NCBI GenBank assembly: GCA_027557655.1
Contig: CP064915.1
Location: 186,001 to 250,000, forward strand
Direction of reading: 5' to 3'
Length of the DNA: 64,000 nt
From: Candidatus Kinetoplastibacterium crithidii
Lineage (GTDB): Bacteria > Pseudomonadota > Gammaproteobacteria > Burkholderiales > Burkholderiaceae_B
Positions 31,290-46,109 of this stretch are shown here, in pieces. A program made the position numbers and the translations under genes. The notes below the pieces were generated by a model. It was not told the origin of the DNA. It worked only from the letters and a program-made list of their open reading frames with translations, and searched no databases. Numbering within the stretch: the stretch's first letter is position 1; every line of letters starts with the position of its first letter.

Positions 31290-32642
31290 TTATTTTATAT
31301 TTTTTATAAAAATTAGGCTATTTCGAGATCGGTTATAATTAATTTGTTTTTCTTTTGGTAAGTCTTGAACCTTTCCTCTTACAAATCCTCTTTTTAAAAA
31401 CCAATGTGACGTTCTTGTTGTTAACGCAAATAGACGATCTATTTTCATATTTTTAGCACGAGATTCTATATGCCTTAAAAGCAATTCTCCTTCACCAGAA
31501 CTTTGCCATTCGGGATGCACAATCAAACAAGCTAACTCAGCCATATTTTCCATTGGGAAAGGGTATAAAGCAGCACATCCGTATATTACTCCATCATGCT
31601 CTAAAACTGTAAATTTTTCCAAGTCTCTTTCTATTAAGCTTTTTGGTCTTGGTACAAGAGTTCCATCAGCTTCGAGGGGTTCTATAAGACTAATTATAGC
31701 ACCAACATCATCTATAGATGCCTCTCTTAGATCATCTAAATTATCTTCAACAACCATGGTTCCAATGCCACCATGTGTAAATATTTCTAGTAATACGCTT
31801 CCATCTATTCTATATGGCAAAATATGAGTTCTAGCTACTCCTTTTTTTACAGCCATTACAGAGTTTTTTAGAAATTTTTTGGTTGTTGTATCAATATTAT
31901 TATTTTGTAATAAAATTTCAGCTCTGGCTCTAGCTATTTCTGGATTTATTGAGCCATCTATGTTTTTAACACCTTCTGATGTTGAAAGAAATATTAATTT
32001 TTCTGCTCCTATAGCAATAGCTGTACTTGTAGCTAATTCTTCCATTTCTAGATGAAAAGCATCCCCTGTTGGGGAGAATCCTATTGGAGATAATAAAACT
32101 ACTGAGGTTCCTTTTTCTATAGCAAATTTAATGGCTTCTGTATCTATTTTTCTTACTTTTCCTGTTAGTTGGAAATCAATTCCATTTAAGACACCAACAG
32201 GGCTAGCGGTAATAAAATTGCCTGATATAACTTTGATTTGAGAGTGAGACATTGGTGTATTAGGTAACCCCTGGCTGAATGATGCCTCTATATCTAATCT
32301 TATTTCTCCAGCAGCTTCTTTTGCGCATTCTAGTGCGGCATTATTAGTTGGAACTACTATTCCGTTATTAAAGTTTTGAGGCAATCCTTTCAAACGTAAC
32401 TGCTCATTAATTTGAGGTTCCGAACTATATACCAGTACTAAGCGAATACCGAGAGCCGATAGTAATGATAGGTCTTGCACTAAAGTATTTAGTATTCCAT
32501 CTTGGATAAGTTCACCTTCGAAAGCAACTACAAAAGTTTTGCCTCTAAAAGCATGTACATAAGGAGCTACATCACGAAACCATCGCACGAACTGTGATTT
32601 TGAATTTTCGTGTTCTTCAACGGAAGATTTGTCTATTTCCAT
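31290..32642 (-). CDS. argA: Amino-acid N-acetyltransferase
   Basis: 450-residue N-acetylglutamate synthase of the ArgA type. It has an N-terminal amino-acid-kinase-like domain (about 1-290, with TFVVAFEGELIQDG) and a C-terminal GNAT acetyltransferase domain (about 300-450, with ELACLIVHPEWQSSGEGELLL as the acetyl-CoA loop). It catalyses the first step of ornithine/arginine synthesis. Feedback control by arginine is a property of the family and is not visible here. Presence of argA is consistent with the symbiont contributing to ornithine or arginine supply; the rest of the pathway lies outside the window. Confidence 0.96.
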   Translation of the reverse strand: MEIDKSSVEEHENSKSQFVRWFRDVAPYVHAFRGKTFVVAFEGELIQDGILNTLVQDLSLLSALGIRLVLVYSSEPQINEQLRLKGLPQNFNNGIVVPTNNAALECAKEAAGEIRLDIEASFSQGLPNTPMSHSQIKVISGNFITASPVGVLNGIDFQLTGKVRKIDTEAIKFAIEKGTSVVLLSPIGFSPTGDAFHLEMEELATSTAIAIGAEKLIFLSTSEGVKNIDGSINPEIARARAEILLQNNNIDTTTKKFLKNSVMAVKKGVARTHILPYRIDGSVLLEIFTHGGIGTMVVEDNLDDLREASIDDVGAIISLIEPLEADGTLVPRPKSLIERDLEKFTVLEHDGVIYGCAALYPFPMENMAELACLIVHPEWQSSGEGELLLRHIESRAKNMKIDRLFALTTRTSHWFLKRGFVRGKVQDLPKEKQINYNRSRNSLIFIKNIK

Positions 32643-32843
32643 ATACTCTATAATTAATAATAAGTTAATAAGACGGTGAATTTAATTATGCTTATTATAA
32701 CTAAATCTAATCTAACGATTATATATATATTATACTAGTAAGTTAAAGTAATTATTTACAACTATTGGTCATGTATTTTTTGTAATACTAACCGTTCTTT
32801 TACTAGGATATATTATCCAAGATATAAAACAAATTTATTATTT

Positions 32844-35800
32844 ATGACAGCAATTTCAAATAATTTTCCGTCTTTTATTAATTTACGTGTTCATTCAGAA
32901 TTTTCTATAGCTGATGGATTAATAAGAGTTAGAGATCTTGTGGATAATGTTATTAAGCTACAACAGCCTGCTGTAGCTCTAACAGATATGTCTAACCTTT
33001 TTGGAATTTTAAAATTTTATAAATATGCTCGTGCTAGTGGTATAAAACCAATTATTGGTTGTGATTTATGGTTATCTAATGATGAGGACCTAGATGATCC
33101 ATTTAGAATATTAATTTTAGTATGTAATGAAGTTGGATATTTAAATTTATGTGAAATTATTACAAAATCTTATTTGATAAATCAAAGAAATAATAGGCCT
33201 GAAATACGTAAGGAATGGTTATTTTCTAAAAAGGGTTTAATAGTATTATCTGGAGGTATAAATGGTGATATTGGTTATGCAATAAAACGTGGCAAGATAG
33301 ATATTGCTTCATCCTTGGTCAAGGAATGGAAGGAGATGTTTCCAGAATCTTATTACTTGGAAATTCAAAGAGCAGGGTTTGATGGTGAAGAAAATTATAT
33401 ACAAGCTGTATTATCTATCGCTACTGATACAAATACTCCGGTTGTCGCAACTCATCCCGTTCAGTTTCTTAAAAAAGAGCATTTTCAAGCTCATGAAATT
33501 AGAGTTTGTATTTCTGAAGGGAAGCATTTAACTGATATTCATAGGAAACATAATTTTACAAAAGAGCAATATTTAATTAGTTCTGAAGAAATGGCAAGTT
33601 TATTTGCTGATATACCTTCTGCTTTGTCTAATACTATTGAAATATCAAAACGTTGTAATCTAACCATAAAAACTGGTCAAGCAATGCTTCCAAAGTTTGA
33701 TGTCCATGAAGGAATTTCTTTAGGAGATTACTTAAGAGAGTTATCAAATAAAGGCCTATATAATAAGATTAATAATCTATATCCTGATTCAACGGAATTA
33801 TTTAAATCAAAGTATTATGAACGTTTAGAGAAGGAATGTAAGACTATTATACAGATGGGCTTTGCTGGATATTTTCTTATAGTTCAAGATTTTATTAATT
33901 GGGGTAAAAACAATGGTGTTCCTGTAGGACCAGGACGTGGTTCTGGTGCTGGTTCATTAGTTGCTTATGCCCTTGGTATAACGGATTTGGATCCAATCAA
34001 ATATGATCTTCTTTTTGAGAGATTCTTAAATCCAGAACGTGTTTCAATGCCTGACTTTGATATTGATTTTTGTCAAGATAATAGAGATCGTGTTATAGAT
34101 TATGTAAAGAACAAATATGGTACTGAATCTGTTAGCCAAATAGCAACTTTTGGAACTTTTGGTGCTAAGGCTGTAATTCGTGATGTGGGCAGAGTTTTAG
34201 GTTTGCCTTACTCCTTATGTGATTCTTTATCTAAATTGGTTCCTTTTAGTCCTATGGAACAATGGACTCTAGAAAAAGTATTGAATTCTGACCCTATATT
34301 TAGATCTCGTTATGAGCAGGAAGAAGAAGTAAAGTTATTAATAGATTTAGCCAGACATTTAGAAGGATTAGTGCGGAATGTTGGTATGCATGCAGGTGGA
34401 GTGCTTATTGCTCCAGGAAAACTAACAGATTTTTGTCCTCTTTATTGCCAGCCAGGCCAAGAAAATACATTGATTTCTCAATTTGATAAAGATGATGTTG
34501 AGTTAGCTGGTTTAGTAAAATTTGATTTTTTAGGTTTGAGGAATTTAACAGTTCTTGATTGGACTCTACGTTATATTAATTACTCTAGAAACGAAAATGA
34601 TTTTTTTGATCTTTCTTCTTTACCATTAGAAAATGAAGAAACATTTAAGTTATTGTGTGCTGGTAATACAACTGCAGTTTTCCAGCTAGAATCTAGAGGC
34701 ATGAAGGAATTGCTAAAAAAATTACAACCTAGTACCTTTGAAGATATTATTGCTGTTCTAGCTTTATATCGTCCTGGTCCTTTAGAGTCTGGAATGGTGA
34801 ATGATTTTGTGAATCGTAAACATGGTTTATCAAAAATAAATTATTTTCATCCTGTATTAGAAAGTATTTTAAAAAGCACTTATGGAGTAATAGTTTATCA
34901 GGAACAAGTAATGTTAATTTCTCAAGTAATTGGAGGCTATTCTTTAGGTAGTGCTGATTTGCTTCGTAGAGCAATGGGAAAAAAAGATCCTGACGAGATG
35001 TCTAAGCATAGGGTGTTATTTGAGAAGGGTGCTATTAGCAATGGTTATAGTTCTCAATTAGCTATTAAATTATTTGATTTAATGGAGAAGTTTGCTGGTT
35101 ATGGGTTTAACAAGTCACACTCTGCTGCTTATGCCTTAATAGCATACCAAACTGCATGGTTAAAAGTTCATTATTGTGCGGAATTTTTTGCTGCAGCTAT
35201 GTCTTCTGAAATGGATGATACTGATAAAATACAAATTTTATTTAACGATGCTAAATATAATAATGTAAAAATTTTGCCACCAGATATTAATTTGTCTAAT
35301 TTTAGATTTGAACCTGTGGTTTCTAAAATGAATAATAGTAAATCATACGAAATTAGGTATGGATTAGGAGCTATAAAAGGAACAGGTAAATTTGTTATAG
35401 ATGAAATAGTAAAGATAAGGAATCAAGGAGGTCCTTTCAAGAGTATTTTTGATTTTTGTTTTAGAGTTTCAAAACTGGTTAATCGAAGAACTATAGAATC
35501 ACTAATAAAATCAGGTTCTTTTGACTCTATTGAGTTAAATAGAGCTTATTTATTATTTTCTCTAGATAAAGTTATTGATTCTGTTGAACAGAAACAACGA
35601 GATATTTACCAAACTTCTTTATTTAGCAATAGTGAAGAATCTTCTTTTTTAGATTTGCCTGTTGGTGATGAAGTTATTCCATCATGGGATTTACATAAAA
35701 CACTTATAGAAGAAAAATCTGCCCTAGGTTATTGTTTTAGTGGGCATATGTTTTCTTGTTGGGAAGATGAAATTAGAAAATTATTTCCTAAAAAATTAAT

Positions 35801-36341
35801 TGATATAGACCATAATAGCAAATCACAATGGATCTGTGGAGTTTTAGTTCGCCTTCGTAGTTTATTTACTCGTCGAGGAAAGATTACCATCATTTTGCTA
35901 GATGATGGCAGCAAACAGCTTGAAGTTGTTGTTTATAATGAGCTTTATACAGAAATAAAAAATCTTTTAAAAGAAGATAATCTACTAATAATCAAAGGAA
36001 TGGTTAGCAAAGATGACTATTCTGGTAATCTAAAAATTATTTCAGAACAGATATATGATTTGCAATTTATAAGAAAAACAATGGCAAAATCTTTAAGATT
36101 ATATATAAATAACAGCAATGTTTCTTTATCCTCTTTTAAGGATATATTAGAAAAATTTAAGAATTTTTCTGATGTAAGATTTTCATCAGTGCCATTATTC
36201 ATCTTCTATAAGAACGAAGATAAAAATTTTTTTTGTAAAATTAAATTAGATGATAAATGGAATATGATAATTACTAATGAATTAATATTAGAATTGCAAA
36301 AACTTATAAGCCATAATGGGTCAATAGATATTGGATATTGA
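32844..36341 (+). CDS. dnaE: DNA polymerase III subunit alpha
   Basis: 1,165-residue replicative polymerase (E. coli 1,160). In order: PHP domain beginning NLRVHSEFSIADG (about 13-25); palm with PDFDIDFCQDNRDRV carrying two catalytic Asp residues (near 400); the third Asp in VKFDFLGLRNLTVL (near 555); helix-hairpin-helix region (near 825-895); a clamp-binding QTSLF near 925; OB fold (WICGVLVRLRSLFTRRGK near 1000); and a C-terminal τ-binding region. No intein or frameshift. No ribosome binding site is evident. A dead ABC transporter gene follows. Confidence 0.98.
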   Translation: MTAISNNFPSFINLRVHSEFSIADGLIRVRDLVDNVIKLQQPAVALTDMSNLFGILKFYKYARASGIKPIIGCDLWLSNDEDLDDPFRILILVCNEVGYLNLCEIITKSYLINQRNNRPEIRKEWLFSKKGLIVLSGGINGDIGYAIKRGKIDIASSLVKEWKEMFPESYYLEIQRAGFDGEENYIQAVLSIATDTNTPVVATHPVQFLKKEHFQAHEIRVCISEGKHLTDIHRKHNFTKEQYLISSEEMASLFADIPSALSNTIEISKRCNLTIKTGQAMLPKFDVHEGISLGDYLRELSNKGLYNKINNLYPDSTELFKSKYYERLEKECKTIIQMGFAGYFLIVQDFINWGKNNGVPVGPGRGSGAGSLVAYALGITDLDPIKYDLLFERFLNPERVSMPDFDIDFCQDNRDRVIDYVKNKYGTESVSQIATFGTFGAKAVIRDVGRVLGLPYSLCDSLSKLVPFSPMEQWTLEKVLNSDPIFRSRYEQEEEVKLLIDLARHLEGLVRNVGMHAGGVLIAPGKLTDFCPLYCQPGQENTLISQFDKDDVELAGLVKFDFLGLRNLTVLDWTLRYINYSRNENDFFDLSSLPLENEETFKLLCAGNTTAVFQLESRGMKELLKKLQPSTFEDIIAVLALYRPGPLESGMVNDFVNRKHGLSKINYFHPVLESILKSTYGVIVYQEQVMLISQVIGGYSLGSADLLRRAMGKKDPDEMSKHRVLFEKGAISNGYSSQLAIKLFDLMEKFAGYGFNKSHSAAYALIAYQTAWLKVHYCAEFFAAAMSSEMDDTDKIQILFNDAKYNNVKILPPDINLSNFRFEPVVSKMNNSKSYEIRYGLGAIKGTGKFVIDEIVKIRNQGGPFKSIFDFCFRVSKLVNRRTIESLIKSGSFDSIELNRAYLLFSLDKVIDSVEQKQRDIYQTSLFSNSEESSFLDLPVGDEVIPSWDLHKTLIEEKSALGYCFSGHMFSCWEDEIRKLFPKKLIDIDHNSKSQWICGVLVRLRSLFTRRGKITIILLDDGSKQLEVVVYNELYTEIKNLLKEDNLLIIKGMVSKDDYSGNLKIISEQIYDLQFIRKTMAKSLRLYINNSNVSLSSFKDILEKFKNFSDVRFSSVPLFIFYKNEDKNFFCKIKLDDKWNMIITNELILELQKLISHNGSIDIGY

Positions 36342-36544
36342 TACCAACATTTTTACAAAAATTTTTTTCAATTTTTTATTTTAATAATGTTAGGTTACTA
36401 TGTTGAAACTAAAATTAGACTAATTAATATAGATAGTTTATATAATTTTATATTTGTTGAAAAACAATGCTTAATTAGATGTTTACAACAGTTTATACTT
36501 AAAACATTATGAAAATAAAATTTTTTAGATATATATTTTGTGCG

Positions 36545-38148
36545 TTCATAAAAAAATAAAAATTATCTTCATGATAAGAAACTCTTACTAAGAATTTTTC
36601 GTAGTGTAAAAATATATTGGTTGACAATATATTTTGCAGTTACTTTAATGATTTGTGGTACTGCAACGCAACCAGCATTAGCACTTATTATGAAACCTTT
36701 ATTAGATAATGGTCTTTCTTTGAGTAATGATAATAATAAATTGTCTATACCGTTGATTCTGGTAATGCTAGCTATTCTTAGGAGTTTTTGCTATTTCTTT
36801 AGCGATTATCTGTTCGCATTAGTATCAAACACCATTTTAGATACGATATGTATAGGAAATTGTTAGGAGCGCCTGATTTATATTATTTAAATATTGATAC
36901 TGGGAGATTATTAAATAAATTCACGATAGATGCAAATAACATTACAAATTTGTTTGCTGATGTTATAACAACTTTAATTCGAGAGTCAATAATTGCCATA
37001 GCGTTATTGGGAGTATTATTTTATATATCATGGTTATTAACCTTGATTGTTATTATTACCTTATTTTTTTATAAATAAAATAAGGTAATAAGTGAAAATA
37101 TTTTAAATATGAATTCTGAACTCATAAAATTAGTCAGTAATTCTATAAAGGGTCAGAGAATTATTAAATTATTTAATGGCTATGATATATAAAAAGAACG
37201 TTTTGATTTTGTTAATAAGAGTCTTAAGCATTTCAGTATGAAATGCTGCTTTGGCTGATTCTGCGCTTTCCCAGTTAAGTATATTTTTGTATTATTTCAA
37301 TACTATCTATTATAATAGTAGTGTCTTTAAGAATGAATTGATGTTAACAATAGGTGATTTTGGTGTATTTATAGCAGTGCTAGCGCAGATGCCAGATCCT
37401 ATAAAAAAGTTGACTAATGCTCTTTGTGAATTACAAAAAATCTTGATTTCAGCAGATAGTGTATTTTCTTTAATTGATGCTGAAGAAGAGTATGATTCTG
37501 AATCGATCATAAACAATTATTTAGCAAAAGGAGGTATAGTTTTTTAAATGTGAAATTCAATTTTTCCGGAAATGATAGTCCTATTATAAAAAAATATATC
37601 CTTTCGTATAAAAGCGGGAGAAGCTATAGCTTTTGTCGGTCGTTCAGGTAGTGGAAAGACTACTTTAATCAATATGTTATCCAGATTTATAATTCCTGAT
37701 TCAGGTAATATTTTATTGGATGGTTTTGATATTAATAAAATAACTTTGAAAGCTTTGAGGTTACATATCTTTTGTAGGATATGATCTAATACTTTTTAAC
37801 GATACAATTATTTCTAATATTTGTTATGGGTTACATAACATCAGTACGGGAATAGTAGAGGAGGCTTTGAAGGCTGTTAATTTATTAGATTTTGTTAATA
37901 ATTTACCAAATGGTTTATATACTAAAGTAGGTGAAGGTGCTGTGTTTTTATCTAGTGGTCAGTGTCAAAGATTAGTCATAGCAGAGCTTTTATAAAAAAT
38001 CTCCAATTCATCGTTTATCTGCTGTAAGGAAGGTTAATCAAATTTTTGTTGTAGATTCATGGAAAATTGTAGAATCAGGTTCCTATGACTATTTATTAAG
38101 TAAGAAAGGTTTGTATTCTTTTTTCATAACATTCAATTTAGGGATTGA
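36545..38148 (+). pseudogene. msbA: MsbA-like lipid A export ABC transporter, decayed
   Basis: Remains of a half-size ABC exporter, recognisable almost from end to end but in several frames. Pieces: first TM helices (36567-36866: LTIYFAV, LALIMKPLLDNGL); RKLLGAPDLYYLNIDTGRLLNKF after a frameshift near 36840; an in-frame stop near 37190; the linker (36-codon piece with QMPDPIKKLTNAL) ending at 37545; Walker A FVGRSGSGKTT at about 37632-37664; Q-loop region; and SSGQCQRLVIA (signature, altered). Directly after it HRLSAVRKVN follows, so Walker B and D-loop are deleted near 37995. It cannot encode a working transporter. MsbA is the best match by layout; another exporter of the class is possible. 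Confidence 0.88.
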
Positions 38149-39615
38149 TTATAAAAGTGCGATATCATACTGTTCTTGGTAATATCCATTATCTACTATT
38201 AATGATATTGGTTTTTTTATTTGATCTTCTATAATGGTCAAATAGTGACTTTCTTCTAGAAACATATCTATTATTTTTTGTGATGCAATTATTCTAAATT
38301 CTTTTGGATTAAATTGTTTTGATTCTTTTACTATTTCTCTCAAAATTTCATAGCATATTGTTCTAGATGTTTTAATCATTCCTCTAGATTGACAAACATT
38401 ACAAGGTTCACACAATTGGTTTGTTAGTGATTCTCTAGTTCTTTTTCTTGTCATTTCAACTAAACCTAACTGGCTAAATTCGCTTAAAGTAATTTTTGTC
38501 CTATCTTTTGATATGGATTTTTGTAATTCTTTTAGCACTGCTTTTTTATGATCTTGGTCATCCATATCTATAAAGTCAACTATTATTATGCCTCCTAGAT
38601 TTCGTAAGCGTAATTGCCTTGCAATAGCCTGTGTTGCTTCAAGATTTGTTCTAAAGATTGTATCTTTAAAATTTTTACCACCAACAAAACCACCTGTGTT
38701 AACATCAATGCTAGTTAAAGCTTCTGTTTCTTCTATTATTAGGTATCCACCTGATTTTAGCTCTACTTTTTTTGATAATGCTGTGTTGATTTCTTGATCT
38801 ATGTTTGCAACTTCAAATATAGACCTTTCTTTGTCATAGTGATGAATTTTTTCTATAATAGAAGGATTAAATATCTTTGCCCAATTCAGTAGATTATCTG
38901 CAACTTGACATGAATCAATATTGATTGCTCTTGTTTTTTGGGTCACCATGTCTCTTAATGTTTTGTGAGGTAAATCTAAGTCTTTATATATTAAGGATGG
39001 CGACCTATTGCTTTTAGCTATTTCGATTATGTTTTTCCAGAGTTTATTTAAATATTTTAAATCAGCAGATATTTCTTCATTGGTCGCTTCCTCAGCCTGA
39101 GTTCTAATTATGAAACCTCCTCTATTATGTATGATTAGAGATTGAACTCTTATTTTTATTTTTTCTCTATCTATTTCTGATTTTATCTTTTGAGATACTC
39201 CTAGACAGTTATCAAATGGTAAATATACCAACATTCTTCCAGCTATGCTAATTTGTGTTGATACACGTGCTCCTTTTGTTCCTATCTGATCTTTTATTAC
39301 TTGTACTAAAATTGTTTCTCCAGGAAAAATAAATTTTTCTATAGAAGGGGTCATAATATTTTCATGTCGATTTTCTCGAAAATCTGATATGTGTATAAAT
39401 GCAGCTTTATCTAATCCTATATCTATAAAAGCACTTTGTAATCCTGGTAGCACTCTAATTACTTTACCTATAAATATATTCCCAACAATATTTCGTTGCA
39501 TATTATGTTCGATATGTAATTCTTGTATTACACCATTTTCAAGCACAGCTACTCTTGTTTCAAAACATGTAGTACTTATGAGTATGTCTTCGTATTGTTT
39601 AGTGTTATAATCCAT
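38149..39615 (-). CDS. rng: Ribonuclease G
   Basis: 488-residue RNase G (CafA), the usual length, without the long C-terminal scaffold of RNase E. It processes the 5' end of 16S rRNA and turns over mRNAs. It contains an S1 domain (about 38-125), the 5' sensor region, the DNase I-like catalytic domain with TSIDVNTGGF and VDFIDMDD supplying the two metal-binding Asp residues, and the Cys cluster CEPCNVC that forms the Zn link. The start ATG at 39615 lies 70 bp from the rRNA repeat. In free-living β-proteobacteria maf and rlmH normally precede it; here an rRNA operon is in between. Confidence 0.97.
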   Translation of the reverse strand: MDYNTKQYEDILISTTCFETRVAVLENGVIQELHIEHNMQRNIVGNIFIGKVIRVLPGLQSAFIDIGLDKAAFIHISDFRENRHENIMTPSIEKFIFPGETILVQVIKDQIGTKGARVSTQISIAGRMLVYLPFDNCLGVSQKIKSEIDREKIKIRVQSLIIHNRGGFIIRTQAEEATNEEISADLKYLNKLWKNIIEIAKSNRSPSLIYKDLDLPHKTLRDMVTQKTRAINIDSCQVADNLLNWAKIFNPSIIEKIHHYDKERSIFEVANIDQEINTALSKKVELKSGGYLIIEETEALTSIDVNTGGFVGGKNFKDTIFRTNLEATQAIARQLRLRNLGGIIIVDFIDMDDQDHKKAVLKELQKSISKDRTKITLSEFSQLGLVEMTRKRTRESLTNQLCEPCNVCQSRGMIKTSRTICYEILREIVKESKQFNPKEFRIIASQKIIDMFLEESHYLTIIEDQIKKPISLIVDNGYYQEQYDIALL

Positions 39616-39720
39616 GGTGTTTATTATTAAGTAATGATATACTATTTTGATATAGTTACATTATACGAAACATTTTATATATTAGTTGCTATTGAGATAT
39701 TTTATTTTTTGATAAAAATG

Positions 39721-39749
39721 TTGACATTGTCTTCTTTATATTAGACAAT
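39721..39749 (+). promoter_or_regulatory. Probable σ70 promoter of rRNA operon 2
   Basis: Identical to the first copy: TTGACA (39721-39726), 17-base spacer, GACAAT (39744-39749). It diverges from rng, whose start codon is about 106 bp away. Confidence 0.65.
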
Positions 39750-39989
39750 AGTCATCTGTTTCGCAAATAATTGAGTTTGTGAATTTAAGTGATCTTTAAC
39801 AATTGAACAATCGATAATTGTGGGTACTTGATAGTAGTTTTTAGACATATAATATATGTCGTGCTAAAAACAAACAAGTAAGTACTCATTAAATTATAAC
39901 TTTTTTCTCAGAGAGATCTGAGAGACCTGTTTATTTTTTTGAGTGAATCGTAATTTCAAATTATTTTGAATTTGCGCAATACAGAGATT

Positions 39990-41520
<1,531 letters not shown>

Positions 41521-41651
41521 AAGAGCATATAAACTACATATTAAGTTCCCACAATTATCGATTGTTATTTAGCTGAGATTGGTAGTAAGCAGGGTTGTGA
41601 CAGATTCTTCATTGGGGTTTGCCCAAAGTTATGCTAACCCTATAAATGCAT

Positions 41652-41728
41652 GGGTCTGTAGCTCAGCTGGTTAGAGCACCGTCTTGATAAGGCGGGGGTC
41701 GTTGGTTCAAGTCCAACCAGACCCACCA
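41652..41728 (+). tRNA. ileT: tRNA-Ile (GAT), spacer copy 2
   Basis: Identical to the 4416-4492 gene: anticodon GAT at 41686-41688, encoded CCA, 77 bases, in the 16S-23S spacer. Confidence 0.98.
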
Positions 41729-41760
41729 TCTGTTTGAGCGATACCTTTCTGTAGTACTAT

Positions 41761-41836
41761 GGGGGTGTAGCTCAATTGGGAGAGCGCCTGCTTTGCAAGC
41801 AGGAGGTCATCGGTTCGATCCCGTTCACCTCCACCA
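41761..41836 (+). tRNA. alaT: tRNA-Ala (TGC), spacer copy 2
   Basis: Identical to the 4525-4600 gene: anticodon TGC at 41794-41796, G3·U70 alanine identity pair, encoded CCA, 76 bases. Confidence 0.98.
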
Positions 41837-42082
41837 AGTTAGAATTTAATCTTTAGGCTTGTTTCAAGTTTAAAAATTAAGTTTTATTAGCTGATTGTTC
41901 TTTAAAAATCTAGAAGAGACGCAACATAAATATGTATATATTATATATTTTGTATAATATATATAATTAGGGTTGTGATTGCATTAATTATAATTATGTT
42001 CTTTGAGAGTAAAATCTTTAGAATATTTATGAACAGCACAAACATGTAGTTAACTTTAATTCATATAGCCTTTAGTGTTATA

Positions 42083-44966
<2,884 letters not shown>

Positions 44967-45101
44967 TAACTCTACAGGTTATTAAGATAATTATATGTTA
45001 TGTTATTAATTAAGGTTCTTACATCCTAATTTATATTTTTGTTGCTTCTTCTAGATTGTTTTTATGTTTGTTATTTTTTTAGACAAACAGTGTACAGGTT
45101 A

Positions 45102-45219
45102 TGCCTGATGACTATAGCAAGGTTGTTCCACTCCTTCCCATCTCGAACAGGACAGTTAAACGCCTTTGCGCCGATGATAGTAGACTTTTAGTCTGTGAAA
45201 GTAGGTTATCGTCAGGCTA
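45102..45219 (+). rRNA. rrf: 5S ribosomal RNA, copy 2
   Basis: Same sequence as the 7866-7983 copy. It closes the second rRNA operon and is followed by the operon terminator. Confidence 0.95.
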
Positions 45220-45228
45220 TTATTTAAA

Positions 45229-45261
45229 ACCCTACAGATAAAAGTCTGTAGGGTATTTTTG
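45229..45261 (+). terminator. Rho-independent terminator of rRNA operon 2
   Basis: Stem ACCCTACAGA/TCTGTAGGGT (45229-45238 with 45245-45254), then ATTTTTG, identical to copy 1. It lies 24 bp from the stop codon of the converging rlmH gene. Confidence 0.9.
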
Positions 45262-45284
45262 TATCTAAAATTAATTCTTAATAA

Positions 45285-45752
45285 TTAATCTCTATGATAT
45301 GGATGATTATTTAATATGCTATATACTCTGTATAGTTGTTCTATTAATAGAATTTTTACTATATGATGGGGAAATGTTAGAGAAGATAATTTTATTTTTT
45401 TGTTGCATATTTTTTTCACATTGTTATCAAGTCCATCAGTTCCACCTATAATAAATGTTATATCTTGATCAGATATCTTATTAAAGTACATAGCGAATTT
45501 TTTCGTATCATAATCCTCACCTTTTTCATCAAGGACAATTATATAAGAGTTAGTAGGTATAGCTAGAATTATTTTTTTGCCTTCTGCTAATATTGATTGG
45601 TTAGTAGTTTTATTTTTATTTCTTTGTTCTGGCTTTATTTCTTTGAGTTCGATTTGATAATTTTTATTAATTCGTTTTCTATATTCTTCCCAAATAGAAC
45701 TAATTGCTTTTGGCATAGTATTGCTTACTGTAATTATTGTAATTTTTGTCAT
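45285..45752 (-). CDS. rlmH: 23S rRNA (pseudouridine1915-N3)-methyltransferase
   Basis: 155-residue SPOUT methyltransferase, the usual length. It methylates Ψ1915 in helix 69 of 23S rRNA on assembled 70S ribosomes. The trefoil-knot SAM-binding loop FIIGGTDGLD and the C-terminal LLIEQLYRVYSILNNHPYHRD, whose HPYHR end is diagnostic, are intact. It starts directly after the rsfS stop, so the two are translationally coupled. Its last four codons and stop are inside the rRNA operon repeat. A copy of the same tail sits beside holA at 8049-8063. Confidence 0.97.
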   Translation of the reverse strand: MTKITIITVSNTMPKAISSIWEEYRKRINKNYQIELKEIKPEQRNKNKTTNQSILAEGKKIILAIPTNSYIIVLDEKGEDYDTKKFAMYFNKISDQDITFIIGGTDGLDNNVKKICNKKIKLSSLTFPHHIVKILLIEQLYRVYSILNNHPYHRD

Positions 45753-46091
45753 TTATAATTCTATACTATTCCAATAATCTTCTAGATTATAGAAACTTCT
45801 GATGCTTGTTTGCATTATATGGACTATTATGTAATTTAAATCAATGATAATCCACTCTCCATTTTCTATTCCTTCAATATGGCCTTTATTTTTTTTATAT
45901 TTGAATGTTTTTTGTAATTTAGAGATATTTTGTCCTATTGCTCTAGCGTGTGTATTAGAAGTAGCAGTGCTTATTATGATTTTATCAAATAACACTGTTG
46001 ATTTTGATGTGTCTATGATTTTTATATCTTTAGCTTTTAGATCATTTAATAATGATATAACAGATTTCTCTAAGTTTTTGATTTCGTTCAT
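45753..46091 (-). CDS. rsfS: Ribosomal silencing factor RsfS
   Basis: 112-residue RsfS (YbeB/DUF143), normal length. It binds L14 on the 50S subunit and blocks subunit joining in starvation. Typical features are LNDLKAKDIKIIDT at the start and the C-terminal NGEWIIIDLNYIIVHIMQTSIRSFYNLEDYW block. It sits in the conserved order nadD-rsfS-rlmH, 18 bp after nadD. Confidence 0.96.
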   Translation of the reverse strand: MNEIKNLEKSVISLLNDLKAKDIKIIDTSKSTVLFDKIIISTATSNTHARAIGQNISKLQKTFKYKKNKGHIEGIENGEWIIIDLNYIIVHIMQTSIRSFYNLEDYWNSIEL

Positions 46092-46109
46092 ATTTAAAAT
46101 AAATAATTA

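Noticed and set aside
36848..37547. Two frames here as separate small membrane-protein genes
   Set aside because: Their translations are consecutive parts of one ABC exporter interrupted by frameshifts and stops.
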